In this document: positions 44,404-54,641 of the stretch, piece after piece
Layout of the letters: each line of letters opens with the position of its first letter
Numbering within the stretch: position 1 is the stretch's first letter
From: SZUA-547 sp963669315
Lineage (GTDB): Bacteria > Pseudomonadota > Alphaproteobacteria > Rhodobacterales > Rhodobacteraceae
Reading direction: 5' to 3'
Assembly (NCBI GenBank): GCA_963669315.1
Contig: OY770021.1
Coordinates: 3,100,001-3,164,000, forward strand
Length of the DNA: 64,000 nucleotides
The notes under the pieces: model-generated
What the model was told of the DNA's origin: nothing
Seen by the model: only the letters and a program-made list of their open reading frames with translations
Database searches by the model: none
Made by a program: the position numbers and the translations under genes

Positions 44404-44428
44404 GCGGCGGGCCCCATTGGCCCGCCGC
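44404..44428. other. GC-rich hairpin in the permease-guaD gap
   Basis: GCGGCGGGCC (44404-44413) and GGCCCGCCGC (44419-44428) form a perfect 10-bp stem with a 5-base loop. No T-run follows, so a transcript-stabilising or attenuating stem is more likely than a classic terminator. Confidence 0.55.
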
Positions 44429-44449
44429 ATTCAGCTTGGGACCAGTTAC

Positions 44450-45747
<1,298 letters not shown>

Positions 45748-45748
<1 letters not shown>

Positions 45749-46770
45749 TGACAACCGCCAGCGACGCGCTGATCGATGATCTGCCAAAGGCCGAGCTTCA
45801 CCTGCATATCGAGGGAACGCTCGAGCCGGAGGTGATGCTGGCGTTGGCCAAACGCAACGGCGTCGAGCTGCCCTATGAGACTGTTGATGACGTCGCCGCC
45901 GCGTACGAATTCGACAACCTTCAGGATTTCCTCGACCTCTACTATCTGGGCATGTCGGTGCTGATCCATGAGCGTGATTTTCACGACCTGACCTACGCCT
46001 ATCTGACCAAGGTCGCCGCCGACGCTGTCGCCCATGTGGAGATATTCTTCGACCCCCAGCCCCATACTGACCGCGGCATCGCCTTCGAGACCGTGCTGGA
46101 TGGCATCCTGAGCGGGTTGGAGGCCGGGCTGAAGGACTATGGGATCACGTCTAAATTGATCATGTGCTTCGTGCGCCATCTGCCCGAGGAACACGCCTTC
46201 GAGGTGCTGCATTCCGCCTGCAAGCACAAGGAGCATATCTTCGGCGTAGGCCTCGATTCTTCGGAACAGGGCCACCCGCCATCGGAGTTCTCGCGTGTCT
46301 TCGCCGAAGCCCGGAAAGAAGGATTCACCCCCGTCGCCCATGCTGGTGAGGAAGGCCCGGCGGAGTATGTGAAGGAGGCGCTGGACGACCTGAAAATCCA
46401 GCGCATCGATCACGGCAATCGGTCCTTTGACGACCCTGCGCTGATTGCCCGATTGGCGCGGGAACGCACGCCGCTGACTATGTGCCCGCTCTCGAACCTG
46501 CGGCTGAAAGGCATTCCAAACTTGGAATCGAGTCCTGTGAAAAAGGCGCTCGACGCGGGGCTTCTGGTCACGGTGAATTCGGACGACCCGAGTTACTTCG
46601 GCGGTTATGTCGGCGACAATTTCAAGGCGGTGCGCTCGGCGCTGAACCTCAGTTCGGCGGATGTGGTGACGCTGGCGAAGAACTCGTTCAAAGGATCATT
46701 TTTGAGCGATGCGGAGAAGCAGGCGCATATCGACCGAGTCGAACAACGCGCTGAAAAACATCGCATTTAG
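45748..46770 (+). CDS. Adenine/adenosine deaminase
   Basis: 340 residues of the adenosine-deaminase-like family. Zinc and catalytic residues: HLHIEGTLEPE, the His-Ala-Gly-Glu of VAHAGEEGP, RIDHGNRS and VNSDDPSYFGGYVGD. The HIEGTLEPE opening (rather than HLDGSL) is typical of the adenine-deaminase branch (Aah1/PA0148-like), so adenine to hypoxanthine is the favoured reaction. Co-translated with guaD. The 190-base gap after it has no gene. Confidence 0.85.
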
Positions 46771-46960
46771 GCTTGTGTATGCTGGCGTCAAATGGCGCAA
46801 ACTTCACCCATGACTTTAGGGTGTGACTCCGCGCGCTGGCTCGCATAGCCCGGCTTTCAATTTTTCCAAGATAATCCTTCGTGCAACCTGGGCGAAGTAA
46901 TCCGCGCTGGAATAACCTATTATCATCACTTGAAAAAACGTCATTTCAGAGAACAAGAAA

Positions 46961-47791
46961 ATGACCCAGCGAACATACTATGCGCCGAAGGGCGGGCTTC
47001 CGCCGCAATCCCAGTTGCTGACCGATCGGGCGATGTTCACCGAGGCCTATGCGGTTATTCCCAAAGGCACGTTCAGCGACATCGTCACCAGCTTTCTGCC
47101 GTTCTGGGACAATGCGCGGTTCTGGATTCTTTCCCGGCCCTTATCAGGTTTCGCTGAGACGTTCTCGCAATACATCGCCGAAGTGCAGCCCGGCGGTGGC
47201 AGCGACCGCCCCGAAACCGATCCGACGGCCGAGGCCGTGCTTTTCGTCGTCGAGGGTGCGATGACGCTGACCATCGCGGGCCAGCGCCATGAGATGGAGG
47301 AGGGCGGGTACGCCTATATTCCGCCCGGCACCGATTGGTCGCTGAAAAACGAAAGCTCCGCAGCGGTCCGCTTTCACTGGTTTCGCAAGGCGTATCAGGC
47401 GGTGGATGGGCTGGATGCGCCTGATCCCATCGTCACCAACGAGAACCAGGTCGATCCGACGCCGATGCCCGATTGCGGCGGCGTCTGGGCGACCACGCGC
47501 TTCGTCGATCCCGAGGACTTGCGTCACGACATGCATGTGACCGTCGTCACCTTCCAACCTGGCGGCGTGATCCCCTTCGCCGAATCACACGTCATGGAGC
47601 ACGGGCTCTACGTGCTGGAGGGCAAGGCGGTTTATCGGCTGAATCAGGATTGGGTCGAAGTGGAGGCGGGCGATTATATGTGGCTGCGCGCCTTCTGCCC
47701 GCAAGCCTGCTACGCGGGTGGACCAGGCCCGTTCCGCTATCTGCTCTACAAGGACGTGAACCGGCATATGCCGCTTCACCCGCCGCGTTGA
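46961..47791 (+). CDS. allE: (S)-ureidoglycine aminohydrolase
   Basis: 276 residues, a bicupin. First cupin about 50-150 (GAMTLTIAGQRHEMEEGGYAYIPPG, quoted in part as GAMTLTIAG and YIPPG). Second cupin about 180-275 with metal ligands in PFAESHVMEHGLYVLEGKA (Glu, His, His) and CYAGGPGPFRYLLYKDVNRH. It releases ammonia from ureidoglycine to give ureidoglycolate, the substrate of AllA encoded at 57690. The upstream sequence has only a weak AAGAAA. It closes the plus-strand purine segment before bhcA. Confidence 0.9.
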   Translation: MTQRTYYAPKGGLPPQSQLLTDRAMFTEAYAVIPKGTFSDIVTSFLPFWDNARFWILSRPLSGFAETFSQYIAEVQPGGGSDRPETDPTAEAVLFVVEGAMTLTIAGQRHEMEEGGYAYIPPGTDWSLKNESSAAVRFHWFRKAYQAVDGLDAPDPIVTNENQVDPTPMPDCGGVWATTRFVDPEDLRHDMHVTVVTFQPGGVIPFAESHVMEHGLYVLEGKAVYRLNQDWVEVEAGDYMWLRAFCPQACYAGGPGPFRYLLYKDVNRHMPLHPPR

Positions 47792-47827
47792 TCGCGGTGA
47801 ACGCCGCCGCGAAAGTTTAGGTCTTTA

Positions 47828-47856
47828 TCAATAATATTGAAAATCAAAGTGATTTT
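47828..47856. promoter_or_regulatory. Two palindromes upstream of bhcA
   Basis: TCAATA-A-TATTGA (47828-47840) overlaps by one base AAAATCA-AAG-TGATTTT (47840-47856); a further TATTGA follows at about 47864-47869. All lie in the 192-base gap before bhcA, in AT-rich sequence unlike the flanking genes. Paracoccus bhc genes are controlled by an IclR-type BhcR, which I do not see in this window, so the binding factor is unknown. Confidence 0.5.
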
Positions 47857-47983
47857 CTTGTGATATTGAGTAGATGAATTAACAAGGGCCGTCGCGCGCA
47901 AACTGCGGAATTTCAATCCGCGCATCGAAGATCTTGGCGCCGACCCCGGAACCAACAGCAATCCCGCCACGGAGGGCGCGACT

Positions 47984-49171
47984 ATGAGCATTCAAAACCC
48001 GGTCTTCATCCCCGGCCCGACCAATATGCCGGAGGAGCTTCGCAAGGCGATCAGCCAGCCGACGATGGATCACCGCTCGGCGGCGTTCGCAGAGATTTTG
48101 CATCCTGCGCTTAATGGCGTGAAGCAGGTGTTGAAGAGCGAGACGGCGGAGATCTTTATCTTTCCCTCCACCGGAACCGGCGGTTGGGAGACGGCGCTTA
48201 CCAACACGCTGTCAGCCGGCGACAAGATCATCGCCGCGCGAAATGGCATGTTCTCGCATCGCTGGATCGATATGTGCCAGCGGCACGGGCTGGACGTTCA
48301 GGTCGTCGAGGCAGAGTGGGGCGCTGGCATTCCGGCGGACCGGTATGAAGAAATCCTGACCGCCGACACGGGTCATCAGATCAAGGCGGTGCTCGCGACC
48401 CATAACGAGACCGCCACAGGCGTGAAGTCCGACATCGCCGCGGTGCGCCGAGCGATGGACGCGGCGGGGCATCCGGCGCTTCTGTTTGTTGATGGCGTCA
48501 GCTCAATCGGCTCGATGGATTTTCGCATGGATGAGTGGGGCGTGGACGTCGCCGTCACCGGCTCGCAAAAGGGCTTCATGCTGCCTGCGGGCCTCGCCAT
48601 CGTCGGCTTCTCGCCAAAAGCGCTGGCCGCGGTCGAGAGCGCTGGTCTGCCTCGGACCTTTTTCGACATTAGAGACATGCAGAAGGGCTACGCCGCCAAC
48701 GCCTATCCATACACGCCTGCCGTTGGGTTGCTGAGCGGGCTGAAGCTGGCGACTGAGATGCTTTTGGACGAAGGGCTGGAGAACGTCTTCGCCCGGCACA
48801 ACCGCATCGCCTCGGGCGTTCGCGCCGCGGTTGGCGCCTGGGGGCTGAAGTTGTGCGCAATCTCGCCGGACCTCTATTCCGACTCGGTCAGCGCTATTCG
48901 CACGCCAGAGGGGTTCAACGCCACCGACATCGTTACCCACGCGGCCGATGTTTACGGCGTCGCGTTCGGCGTTGGTTTGGGCGAGGTTGCGGGCAAGGTG
49001 TTCCGCATCGGCCATCTGGGCAGCCTGACCGACGTGATGACGTTGTCCGGCCTCGCCACGGCCGAGATGTGCATGGCCGATCTTGGGCTGGACATTCAGC
49101 TTGGCTCGGGTGTCGCGGCGGCGCAGGAGTACTACCGCAACAGCGCCAACGACGCGCGCGCAGCGGGCTGA
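47984..49171 (+). CDS. bhcA: Aspartate-glyoxylate aminotransferase BhcA
   Basis: 395 residues, fold type I class V aminotransferase. Lys196 of TGSQKGFMLP holds PLP; other marks are FIPGPTNMPEE, STGTGGWETALTNTL and SKxFxDxRD-like FFDIRDMQKGY. The sequence is very close to the Paracoccus BhcA I remember, which makes glycine and oxaloacetate from glyoxylate and aspartate in the beta-hydroxyaspartate cycle. A ureidoglycine- or serine-glyoxylate aminotransferase is the alternative, but the bhcB, C and D genes that follow decide it. Separated from bhcB by a glycine riboswitch and an oxidoreductase gene. Confidence 0.9.
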   Translation: MSIQNPVFIPGPTNMPEELRKAISQPTMDHRSAAFAEILHPALNGVKQVLKSETAEIFIFPSTGTGGWETALTNTLSAGDKIIAARNGMFSHRWIDMCQRHGLDVQVVEAEWGAGIPADRYEEILTADTGHQIKAVLATHNETATGVKSDIAAVRRAMDAAGHPALLFVDGVSSIGSMDFRMDEWGVDVAVTGSQKGFMLPAGLAIVGFSPKALAAVESAGLPRTFFDIRDMQKGYAANAYPYTPAVGLLSGLKLATEMLLDEGLENVFARHNRIASGVRAAVGAWGLKLCAISPDLYSDSVSAIRTPEGFNATDIVTHAADVYGVAFGVGLGEVAGKVFRIGHLGSLTDVMTLSGLATAEMCMADLGLDIQLGSGVAAAQEYYRNSANDARAAG

Positions 49172-49240
49172 ATCGACCAGACAATGAGGGGCTCGGCAGA
49201 ATCCGGATTGATTTTTGCGACTGATTCGCCTATCTCAGCC

Positions 49241-49425
49241 GTGACGGGAGAGCTGCGTATAGCGGCGCCGAAGGAGCAACCGCCCCGGAAACTCTCAGGC
49301 ACCAAGGACCGTCACCGTATAGGACTCTGGAAAGCGAGGCGGGCACGTCTCCACCGATGGTGTAAGCACCTCGCCGCGAGGGTGGGCTGCGATACTCTCA
49401 GGTCGATGACAGAGGGGGCATTTGA
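49241..49425 (+). promoter_or_regulatory. Tandem glycine riboswitch
   Basis: Aptamer one contains GCGCCGAAGGAGCAA (49265-49279), GAAACTCTCAGGC and AAGGACC followed by GGACTCTGGAAAG. Aptamer two contains CACCGATGGTG, ATACTCTCAGGT and GACAGAGGGGGC ending near 49420. These are the conserved glycine riboswitch cores in the normal two-aptamer order. It ends about 30 bases before the oxidoreductase start at 49453 and should control that gene and bhcBC. No intrinsic terminator stem with a T-run is obvious, so control may act at translation. Confidence 0.9.
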
Positions 49426-49452
49426 AAGCGCTGAAAGGCGCTGGAGGATGCC

Positions 49453-50709
49453 ATGAACGACCAGAAATCAGTTGCAGTCGTCGGCGCCGGGATCACCGGA
49501 GTCACCACCGCCTATATGCTCGCCCGCAAAGGCGCGGACGTCACCCTGTTCGAGTCCAACCCCTATCCCGCGATGGAGACGAGCTACGCCAATGGCGGCC
49601 AGCTTTCAGCCTCCAACGCGGAGGTCTGGAACAGCCTTTCGACCGTGCTGAAGGGCGTCAAATGGATGTTCTCATCCGGCGCGCCCCTGCTGATGAACCC
49701 CAAGCCGTCCTGGCACAAATACTCCTGGCTGGCGGAGTTCGTCGCTGCGATCCCGCAGTATGAGCGCAGCACCGTGCAGACGGTCGAGTGGGCGATCAAA
49801 GCCCGCGAGCTGCTCAATTGGATGGCCGAGGAGGAAGGCGTCGCTTTCGACAAGGAAGAGACCGGAATCCTGCACTTTTACGAGACCAAACAGCAGTTTG
49901 ACGTGGCGACGAAAGTCACGGAGCTGCTGAAAAAGGGCGGTCTTGAGCGCACGCCGGTCACGGTCGATGAAATCCGGCAAATCGAGCCCGCGCTCAAGGG
50001 CGACATTCATGGCGGGTACTACACGAAGACGGATTTTACTGGCGATATTCACAAGTTCACCAGTGGTTTGGCGAGCGCCTGCAAGCGCAGGAACGTCAAG
50101 ATGCGCATGTCGACAAGTGTCGAGAAGCTGCGCCACTCGAACGGCAAAATCGAGGTGTTCAGCCGGCTTGAGGACGCCCGCATGATCTCCTCGGCGGGGC
50201 AGCTGAAAGAGGTTTACGATCAGGTGGTGATCTGCGCAGGTGTCCGCTCTCGCGATTTCGCAGCCATGCTCGGCGACCGGCTGAACGTTTATCCCGTGAA
50301 GGGCTATTCGATCACGGTGAACCTCGAGGACGAGGAAAACCAGGCGGCCGCGCCCTGGACCAGCCTTCTTGACGACAACGCCAAGCTGGTGACCAGCCGG
50401 CTGGGCGAGAATCGGTTCCGGGTCGCTGGCACGGCCGAGTTCAACGGCTACAGCAAAGACATTGTTTGGGCGCGCATCTCTCCGATGTTGAAATGGTGCC
50501 ACCGGCACTTCCCCGGCATGAGCACGGAGAGCTTTATTTCCTGGGCAGGGCTGCGGCCGATGATGCCGAACATGATGCCGCGGGTCGGCCCGGGCAATCA
50601 CTCGAACGTCTTTTACAACACCGGTCACGGCCATCTCGGCTGGACCCTGTCGGCGGCGACCGCCGACATCATTTCCGCGCAGGTCGCGGTTCCGGAGGTG
50701 ATCCAATGA
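49453..50709 (+). CDS. dadA: FAD-dependent D-amino acid dehydrogenase / glycine oxidase-like protein
   Basis: 418 residues of the DAO/DadA family. The FAD dinucleotide motif VAVVGAGITGVTTAYML is at residue 6, ESNPYPAMETSYANGGQLS follows, and GHGHLGWTLSAAT lies near the C-terminus. It oxidises a D-amino acid or glycine to the oxo acid. With a glycine riboswitch in front and bhcB overlapping at its stop, converting glycine to glyoxylate (or feeding D-amino acid nitrogen to the cycle) is a reasonable inference. CTGGAGG precedes ATG 49453. Exact substrate unproven. Confidence 0.82.
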   Translation: MNDQKSVAVVGAGITGVTTAYMLARKGADVTLFESNPYPAMETSYANGGQLSASNAEVWNSLSTVLKGVKWMFSSGAPLLMNPKPSWHKYSWLAEFVAAIPQYERSTVQTVEWAIKARELLNWMAEEEGVAFDKEETGILHFYETKQQFDVATKVTELLKKGGLERTPVTVDEIRQIEPALKGDIHGGYYTKTDFTGDIHKFTSGLASACKRRNVKMRMSTSVEKLRHSNGKIEVFSRLEDARMISSAGQLKEVYDQVVICAGVRSRDFAAMLGDRLNVYPVKGYSITVNLEDEENQAAAPWTSLLDDNAKLVTSRLGENRFRVAGTAEFNGYSKDIVWARISPMLKWCHRHFPGMSTESFISWAGLRPMMPNMMPRVGPGNHSNVFYNTGHGHLGWTLSAATADIISAQVAVPEVIQ

Positions 50710-51677
50710 ACGCAGATTTCGATGTCACGCAGCTGACCTTCGACCATGTGGTCAAGGCGCATACCCGCATCCGGCCCTATGTGCATCGCACGCCGGTTCT
50801 GACGTCATCATTTCTGAATGACGCCACCGGGGCGGAGCTGTTCTTCAAGTGCGAGAACTTCCAGAAGGCGGCCGCCTTCAAGGTTCGCGGCGCCTGCAAT
50901 GCGGTGTTCGGGTTGGCCGACGATATGCTGGAGAAGGGCGTCGCAACCCATTCCTCAGGCAATCACGCGCTGTCGCTTTCTTACGCGGCGGGGCGGCGCG
51001 GCATTCCCTGCAATGTGGTGATGCCGAGGACCGCGCCGCAGGCGAAGAAAGACGCGGTGATCGGCTATGGCGGCAAGATTACCGAATGCGAGCCGTCGAC
51101 CTCCTCTCGAGAGGCCGTATTCGCCGAGGTTCAGGCGGAGACGGGGGGCGATTTCGTTCACCCCTATAACGACCCGCGAGTGATCTGCGGCCAGGCGACA
51201 TGTTCGCGTGAGTTGTTGGAGCAAGTGGAACGCCTTGATGCGGTTGTGGCGCCGATCGGCGGCGGCGGGATGATCTCGGGCACGTGCCTGACGCTCAGCA
51301 ACATCGCGCCGCATGTGAAGATCTATGCGGCCGAGCCCCATCAGGCGGATGACGCCGCGCGCAGCTTCAAGGCGGGCCACATCATCGCCGACGATGCGCC
51401 GGTGACGGTTGCGGACGGGCTGAAAGTGCCGCTGAAGGAGAACACCTGGCACTTCGTCTCGAACTTCGTGACCGACATCCTGACCGCGTCAGAGGATGAG
51501 ATCGTCGATGCGATGAAGACGATCTGGAAGCGGATGAAGATTGTGATGGAGCCCTCCAGCGCCGTGCCGCTGGCGACCATCCTGAAGAACAAGGACGTTT
51601 TCGCCGGCAAGCGGGTCGGCGTGATCGTCACCGGCGGCAATGTCGATCTCGACAAGCTGCCGTGGATCAAGAATTAA
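50706..51677 (+). CDS. bhcB: Beta-hydroxyaspartate dehydratase BhcB
   Basis: 323 residues, fold type II PLP enzyme of the threonine/serine dehydratase family. Lys59 in AAFKVRGACNAV holds PLP; SSGNHALSLSYAA, GGGGMISG and the C-terminal TGGNVDLDKL are family marks. In the bhc cluster it turns erythro-beta-hydroxyaspartate into iminosuccinate plus water. ATGA overlap with the oxidoreductase gene; 17 bases before bhcC. The upstream in-frame extension to 50466 lies inside the previous gene and is rejected. Confidence 0.9.
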   Translation: MNADFDVTQLTFDHVVKAHTRIRPYVHRTPVLTSSFLNDATGAELFFKCENFQKAAAFKVRGACNAVFGLADDMLEKGVATHSSGNHALSLSYAAGRRGIPCNVVMPRTAPQAKKDAVIGYGGKITECEPSTSSREAVFAEVQAETGGDFVHPYNDPRVICGQATCSRELLEQVERLDAVVAPIGGGGMISGTCLTLSNIAPHVKIYAAEPHQADDAARSFKAGHIIADDAPVTVADGLKVPLKENTWHFVSNFVTDILTASEDEIVDAMKTIWKRMKIVMEPSSAVPLATILKNKDVFAGKRVGVIVTGGNVDLDKLPWIKN

Positions 51678-51694
51678 ACTGAAGGAATGCTGAC

Positions 51695-52858
51695 ATGAAC
51701 GCTCCTGTGACATTCGACGGCCACGAAGTTGGCTATGACATCCCCGCCGCTCCCGGCATGGACGAGACGGACATCCAGACCCCGTGTCTGATCCTCGATC
51801 TCGACGCGCTTGAGCGGAACATCAAGAAAATGGGCGACTACGCCAAGGCGCACGGCATGCGCCACCGCGTGCATGGCAAGATGCACAAATCGGTGGATGT
51901 GGCTAAGCTGCAAGAGAAGCTTGGCGGCGCCATCGGCGTCTGCTGCCAGAAGGTGTCGGAGGCCGAGGTCTTCGTACGTGGCGGCATCAAGGACGTGCTG
52001 GTCTCCAACCAGGTCCGCGACCCGGCGAAGATCGACAGGCTGGCGCGCTTGCCCAAGCTGGGATCGCGTATCATCGTCTGCGTCGACGACATCGAGAACG
52101 TGGCCGATCTTTCGGCGGCGGCCGTCCAGCACGGTACTGAGCTGGAGTGCTTCATCGAGATCGATTGCGGCGCCGGGCGTTGCGGCGTGACGACGACGCC
52201 CGAGGTGGTGGCCATCGCCAAGGCGATTGATGCGGCTCCCAACCTCAAATTTACCGGCATTCAAGCCTATCAGGGCGCCATGCAGCACATGGACAGCTAT
52301 GAGGACCGCAAGGCCAAGCTCGACATCGCCATCGCCATGGTGGCGGACGCGGTCGAGGGGTTGAAGGCCGAGGGGCTGGAGCCGGAGCTGGTCTCCGGCG
52401 GCGGCACGGGCTCTTACTACTTTGAGAGCAACTCGGGCGTTTACAATGAGCTGCAATGCGGCTCCTACGCCTTCATGGACGCCGATTACGGCCGTATCCA
52501 CGACAAGGATGGCAACCGGATCGATCAGGGAGAATGGGAGAACGCGCTCTTCATCCTGACCTCGGTGATGAGCCACGCCAAGGCCGACAAAGCGATCTGC
52601 GATGCGGGCCTGAAGGCGCAATCGGTCGACAGCGGACTGCCCTTCATCTTCGGGCGGACGGATGTGGAATACGTCAAATGCTCCGACGAGCATGGCGTGA
52701 TCGCCGACCCCGATGGCGTCCTCAAGGTCAACGACAAGCTTCGGCTTGTGCCGGGCCATTGCGACCCGACCTGCAACGTCCATGACTGGTATGTGGGCGT
52801 CCGCAACGGCAAGGTCGAAACCGTCTGGCCCGTCTCCGCCCGTGGCAAAGCCTACTGA
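51695..52858 (+). CDS. bhcC: Beta-hydroxyaspartate aldolase BhcC
   Basis: 387 residues, alanine-racemase-fold PLP enzyme of the D-threonine aldolase family. Lys62 in HGKMHKS is the probable PLP Lys, and the C-terminal GHCDPTCNVHDW carries the metal-binding His/Asp. It condenses glycine with glyoxylate to beta-hydroxyaspartate, the C-C forming step of the cycle. GAAGGAATG precedes the start. A hairpin with a T-run separates it from bhcD. Confidence 0.92.
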   Translation: MNAPVTFDGHEVGYDIPAAPGMDETDIQTPCLILDLDALERNIKKMGDYAKAHGMRHRVHGKMHKSVDVAKLQEKLGGAIGVCCQKVSEAEVFVRGGIKDVLVSNQVRDPAKIDRLARLPKLGSRIIVCVDDIENVADLSAAAVQHGTELECFIEIDCGAGRCGVTTTPEVVAIAKAIDAAPNLKFTGIQAYQGAMQHMDSYEDRKAKLDIAIAMVADAVEGLKAEGLEPELVSGGGTGSYYFESNSGVYNELQCGSYAFMDADYGRIHDKDGNRIDQGEWENALFILTSVMSHAKADKAICDAGLKAQSVDSGLPFIFGRTDVEYVKCSDEHGVIADPDGVLKVNDKLRLVPGHCDPTCNVHDWYVGVRNGKVETVWPVSARGKAY

Positions 52859-52879
52859 GATCCACCCTCCCCGGGACTT

Positions 52880-52915
52880 GCGCGGCGCCATCCCCCCCCG
52901 GCGCCGCGCCTTTTT
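52880..52915 (+). terminator. Terminator/attenuator between bhcC and bhcD
   Basis: GCGCGGCGCC (52880-52889) pairs with GGCGCCGCGC (52900-52909) around a C-rich 10-base loop, followed by C and five T residues. It lies 21 bases after bhcC and may lower bhcD expression relative to bhcBC. Confidence 0.75.
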
Positions 52916-52944
52916 CCGGGCCCAAGGGAACGAGGAGAATTAAT

Positions 52945-53910
52945 ATGATTATTGTGCCAGAAAAAGAAATCGCGGCCTTGATCGGCCCGTCCGAATCCTT
53001 CACCGCGGTGGAGCAGGTCTTTGCGGCCATGTCGCGCGGCGACGCCTATAACTTCCCGGTGATCCGGGAGGCGATCGGCCATGCGGACGCGCTTTACGGG
53101 TTCAAGTCCGGATTCGACCGGGCCGGGCTGGTGCTGGGCCTCAAATCCGGCGGCTACTGGCCGGGCAATATGGAGAAGGGCCTGACCAATCACCAGTCGA
53201 CCGTGTTCCTCTTCGATCCGGATACGGGTCAGGCCAAGGCGGTGATTGGCGGCAACCTGCTGACCGCGTTCCGCACGGCGGCCTCGGCGGCGATCTCCGT
53301 CTCCCGCCTCGCCCGCAAGGACTCCAAGGTTCTGGGCATGATCGGCGCCGGCCATCAGTCGATGTTTCAGCTTCGCGCGGTCGCCGCGCAGCGCGACTTC
53401 GAAAAAGTGGTCGCCTGGGATCCGTGGGCGGAGGGCGTCGCGCGCCTCGGCGGCATCGCTGAGGAGCTTGGGCTTGAGTTCGAGGCGGTCGAGCGCGAGG
53501 CTCTTGGCGCGCATGCCGACGTGATCGTCACCATCACTTCGTCCTTCGAGCCGCAGCTGATGAAGGACTGGATCAAGCCGGGAACTCATCTCGCCTGCAT
53601 GGGCACCGACACCAAGGGCAAGCAGGAGATCGACCCGGCGCTGGTCGCCGCCGCCACCGCGTTCACCGACGAGGTCGCCCAGTCGATCACGATCGGCGAA
53701 TGCCAGCACGCGATCGCTGACGGCTCCAAGGCCGAGGGCGACATCAACGAGATCGGCGCGGTGATCAACGGTGCGCATCCGGGCCGGACGTCAGACGAGG
53801 AAATCACCCTCTTCGACGGCACCGGGGTCGGGCTTCAGGATCTGGCCGTCGCTGACGCTGTCGTCGGTCTGGCGGTGGAGAAGGGCGTCGCGATCGACGT
53901 AGATTTCTGA
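52945..53910 (+). CDS. bhcD: Iminosuccinate reductase BhcD
   Basis: 321 residues of the ornithine cyclodeaminase/mu-crystallin family. Substrate side: LKSGGYWPGNMEKGL. NAD side: GMIGAGHQSMFQLRAVA, with TAFRTAASAAISVSRLA before it. It reduces iminosuccinate to aspartate, which returns to BhcA. AACGAGGAGA precedes ATG 52945. With BhcABC the cycle is complete, so glyoxylate can be assimilated to oxaloacetate without CO2 loss (known for Paracoccus). Confidence 0.92.
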   Translation: MIIVPEKEIAALIGPSESFTAVEQVFAAMSRGDAYNFPVIREAIGHADALYGFKSGFDRAGLVLGLKSGGYWPGNMEKGLTNHQSTVFLFDPDTGQAKAVIGGNLLTAFRTAASAAISVSRLARKDSKVLGMIGAGHQSMFQLRAVAAQRDFEKVVAWDPWAEGVARLGGIAEELGLEFEAVEREALGAHADVIVTITSSFEPQLMKDWIKPGTHLACMGTDTKGKQEIDPALVAAATAFTDEVAQSITIGECQHAIADGSKAEGDINEIGAVINGAHPGRTSDEEITLFDGTGVGLQDLAVADAVVGLAVEKGVAIDVDF

Positions 53911-53937
53911 CGACACTGTACCAAGTCTGGGAAGACA

Positions 53938-53965
53938 AAGGCCGGGGCGGCGACGCTCCGGCCTT
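53938..53965. terminator. Terminator between bhcD and the convergent deaminase gene
   Basis: AAGGCCGG (53938-53945) and CCGGCCTT (53958-53965) form an 8-bp stem with an inner GCG/CGC pair, followed by ATTGTTTG on the plus strand. It sits between two convergent stops and can serve both directions. Confidence 0.7.
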
Positions 53966-53977
53966 ATTGTTTGCCGC

Positions 53978-54604
53978 CTATTTCAGCGGGATGTTCCGCG
54001 CCTCGCCCTTGTTGGATTGGTAGACGTCGGACATCTCAGCATAGGTCGCTCGCACCTTCGCCAGCCGGTCCTCAAAACTCTGCCGCGTCTCCGCCTCGCA
54101 GTTTTCCACCAGATCGGTCAGGCTGTAGGCGCTCCAATAGTCGTTTTCGCGGGCGTAGCCGCCGGGCTCATGCCTGAAGACCTGCTTCAGGATGTTCAGG
54201 TCGTGCCCGATCTGGAATGCGTCCCGCGAATCCTCGTGGCTGAACAGGTAGTAGAAATTGTCATACCCGCCCCAGGCGATGGCCGAGGCGCAGAGCGTGC
54301 AAGGCTCATGGGTGGCGAGGAAGATCACGTCTTTCGGATCGACGCGCTTGGTTTCGTCCTCGTTGACCATCTCATAGTAGCTTTTCATGGCCTGTATCTC
54401 GCCATGCCAGAGCGGGTTCTCGGTCTCATGGTTGGTCTCGGCGAGGATCGTCGACAGGTCTGATTTCCTCAGCATCGCGGCGCCGAAAATCTTGTTCCCT
54501 TGGCGCACTCCGCCTTGCGTCAAAGGGATGATTTCATTCTCGATCACATCGATTAGCCGGTCGATCAGCTTTGGATCGCAGCCTGCTTTCTGTCCTGGGC
54601 GCAT
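53978..54604 (-). CDS. Nucleoside/purine deaminase of the cytidine deaminase fold
   Basis: 208 residues. Zinc motif of the CDA/TadA superfamily: LWHGEIQAM (His and catalytic Glu) and HEPCTLCASAIAWGG (two Cys). Larger than TadA or Bacillus-type GuaD (about 155), with a 50-residue C-terminal extension. Purine neighbours suggest guanine or another base or nucleoside as substrate, beside the unrelated amidohydrolase-type guaD at 44450. The last gene of the minus-strand purine run. Substrate not determinable. Confidence 0.8.
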   Translation of the reverse strand: MRPGQKAGCDPKLIDRLIDVIENEIIPLTQGGVRQGNKIFGAAMLRKSDLSTILAETNHETENPLWHGEIQAMKSYYEMVNEDETKRVDPKDVIFLATHEPCTLCASAIAWGGYDNFYYLFSHEDSRDAFQIGHDLNILKQVFRHEPGGYARENDYWSAYSLTDLVENCEAETRQSFEDRLAKVRATYAEMSDVYQSNKGEARNIPLK

Positions 54605-54641
54605 AGCGTCTTCCTTTTTAGTCTATGGCGCCGGCCAGAAG

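Noticed and set aside
44404..44428. Hairpin between permease and guaD considered as an intrinsic terminator
   Set aside because: No T-run follows on either strand; listed only as a stem.
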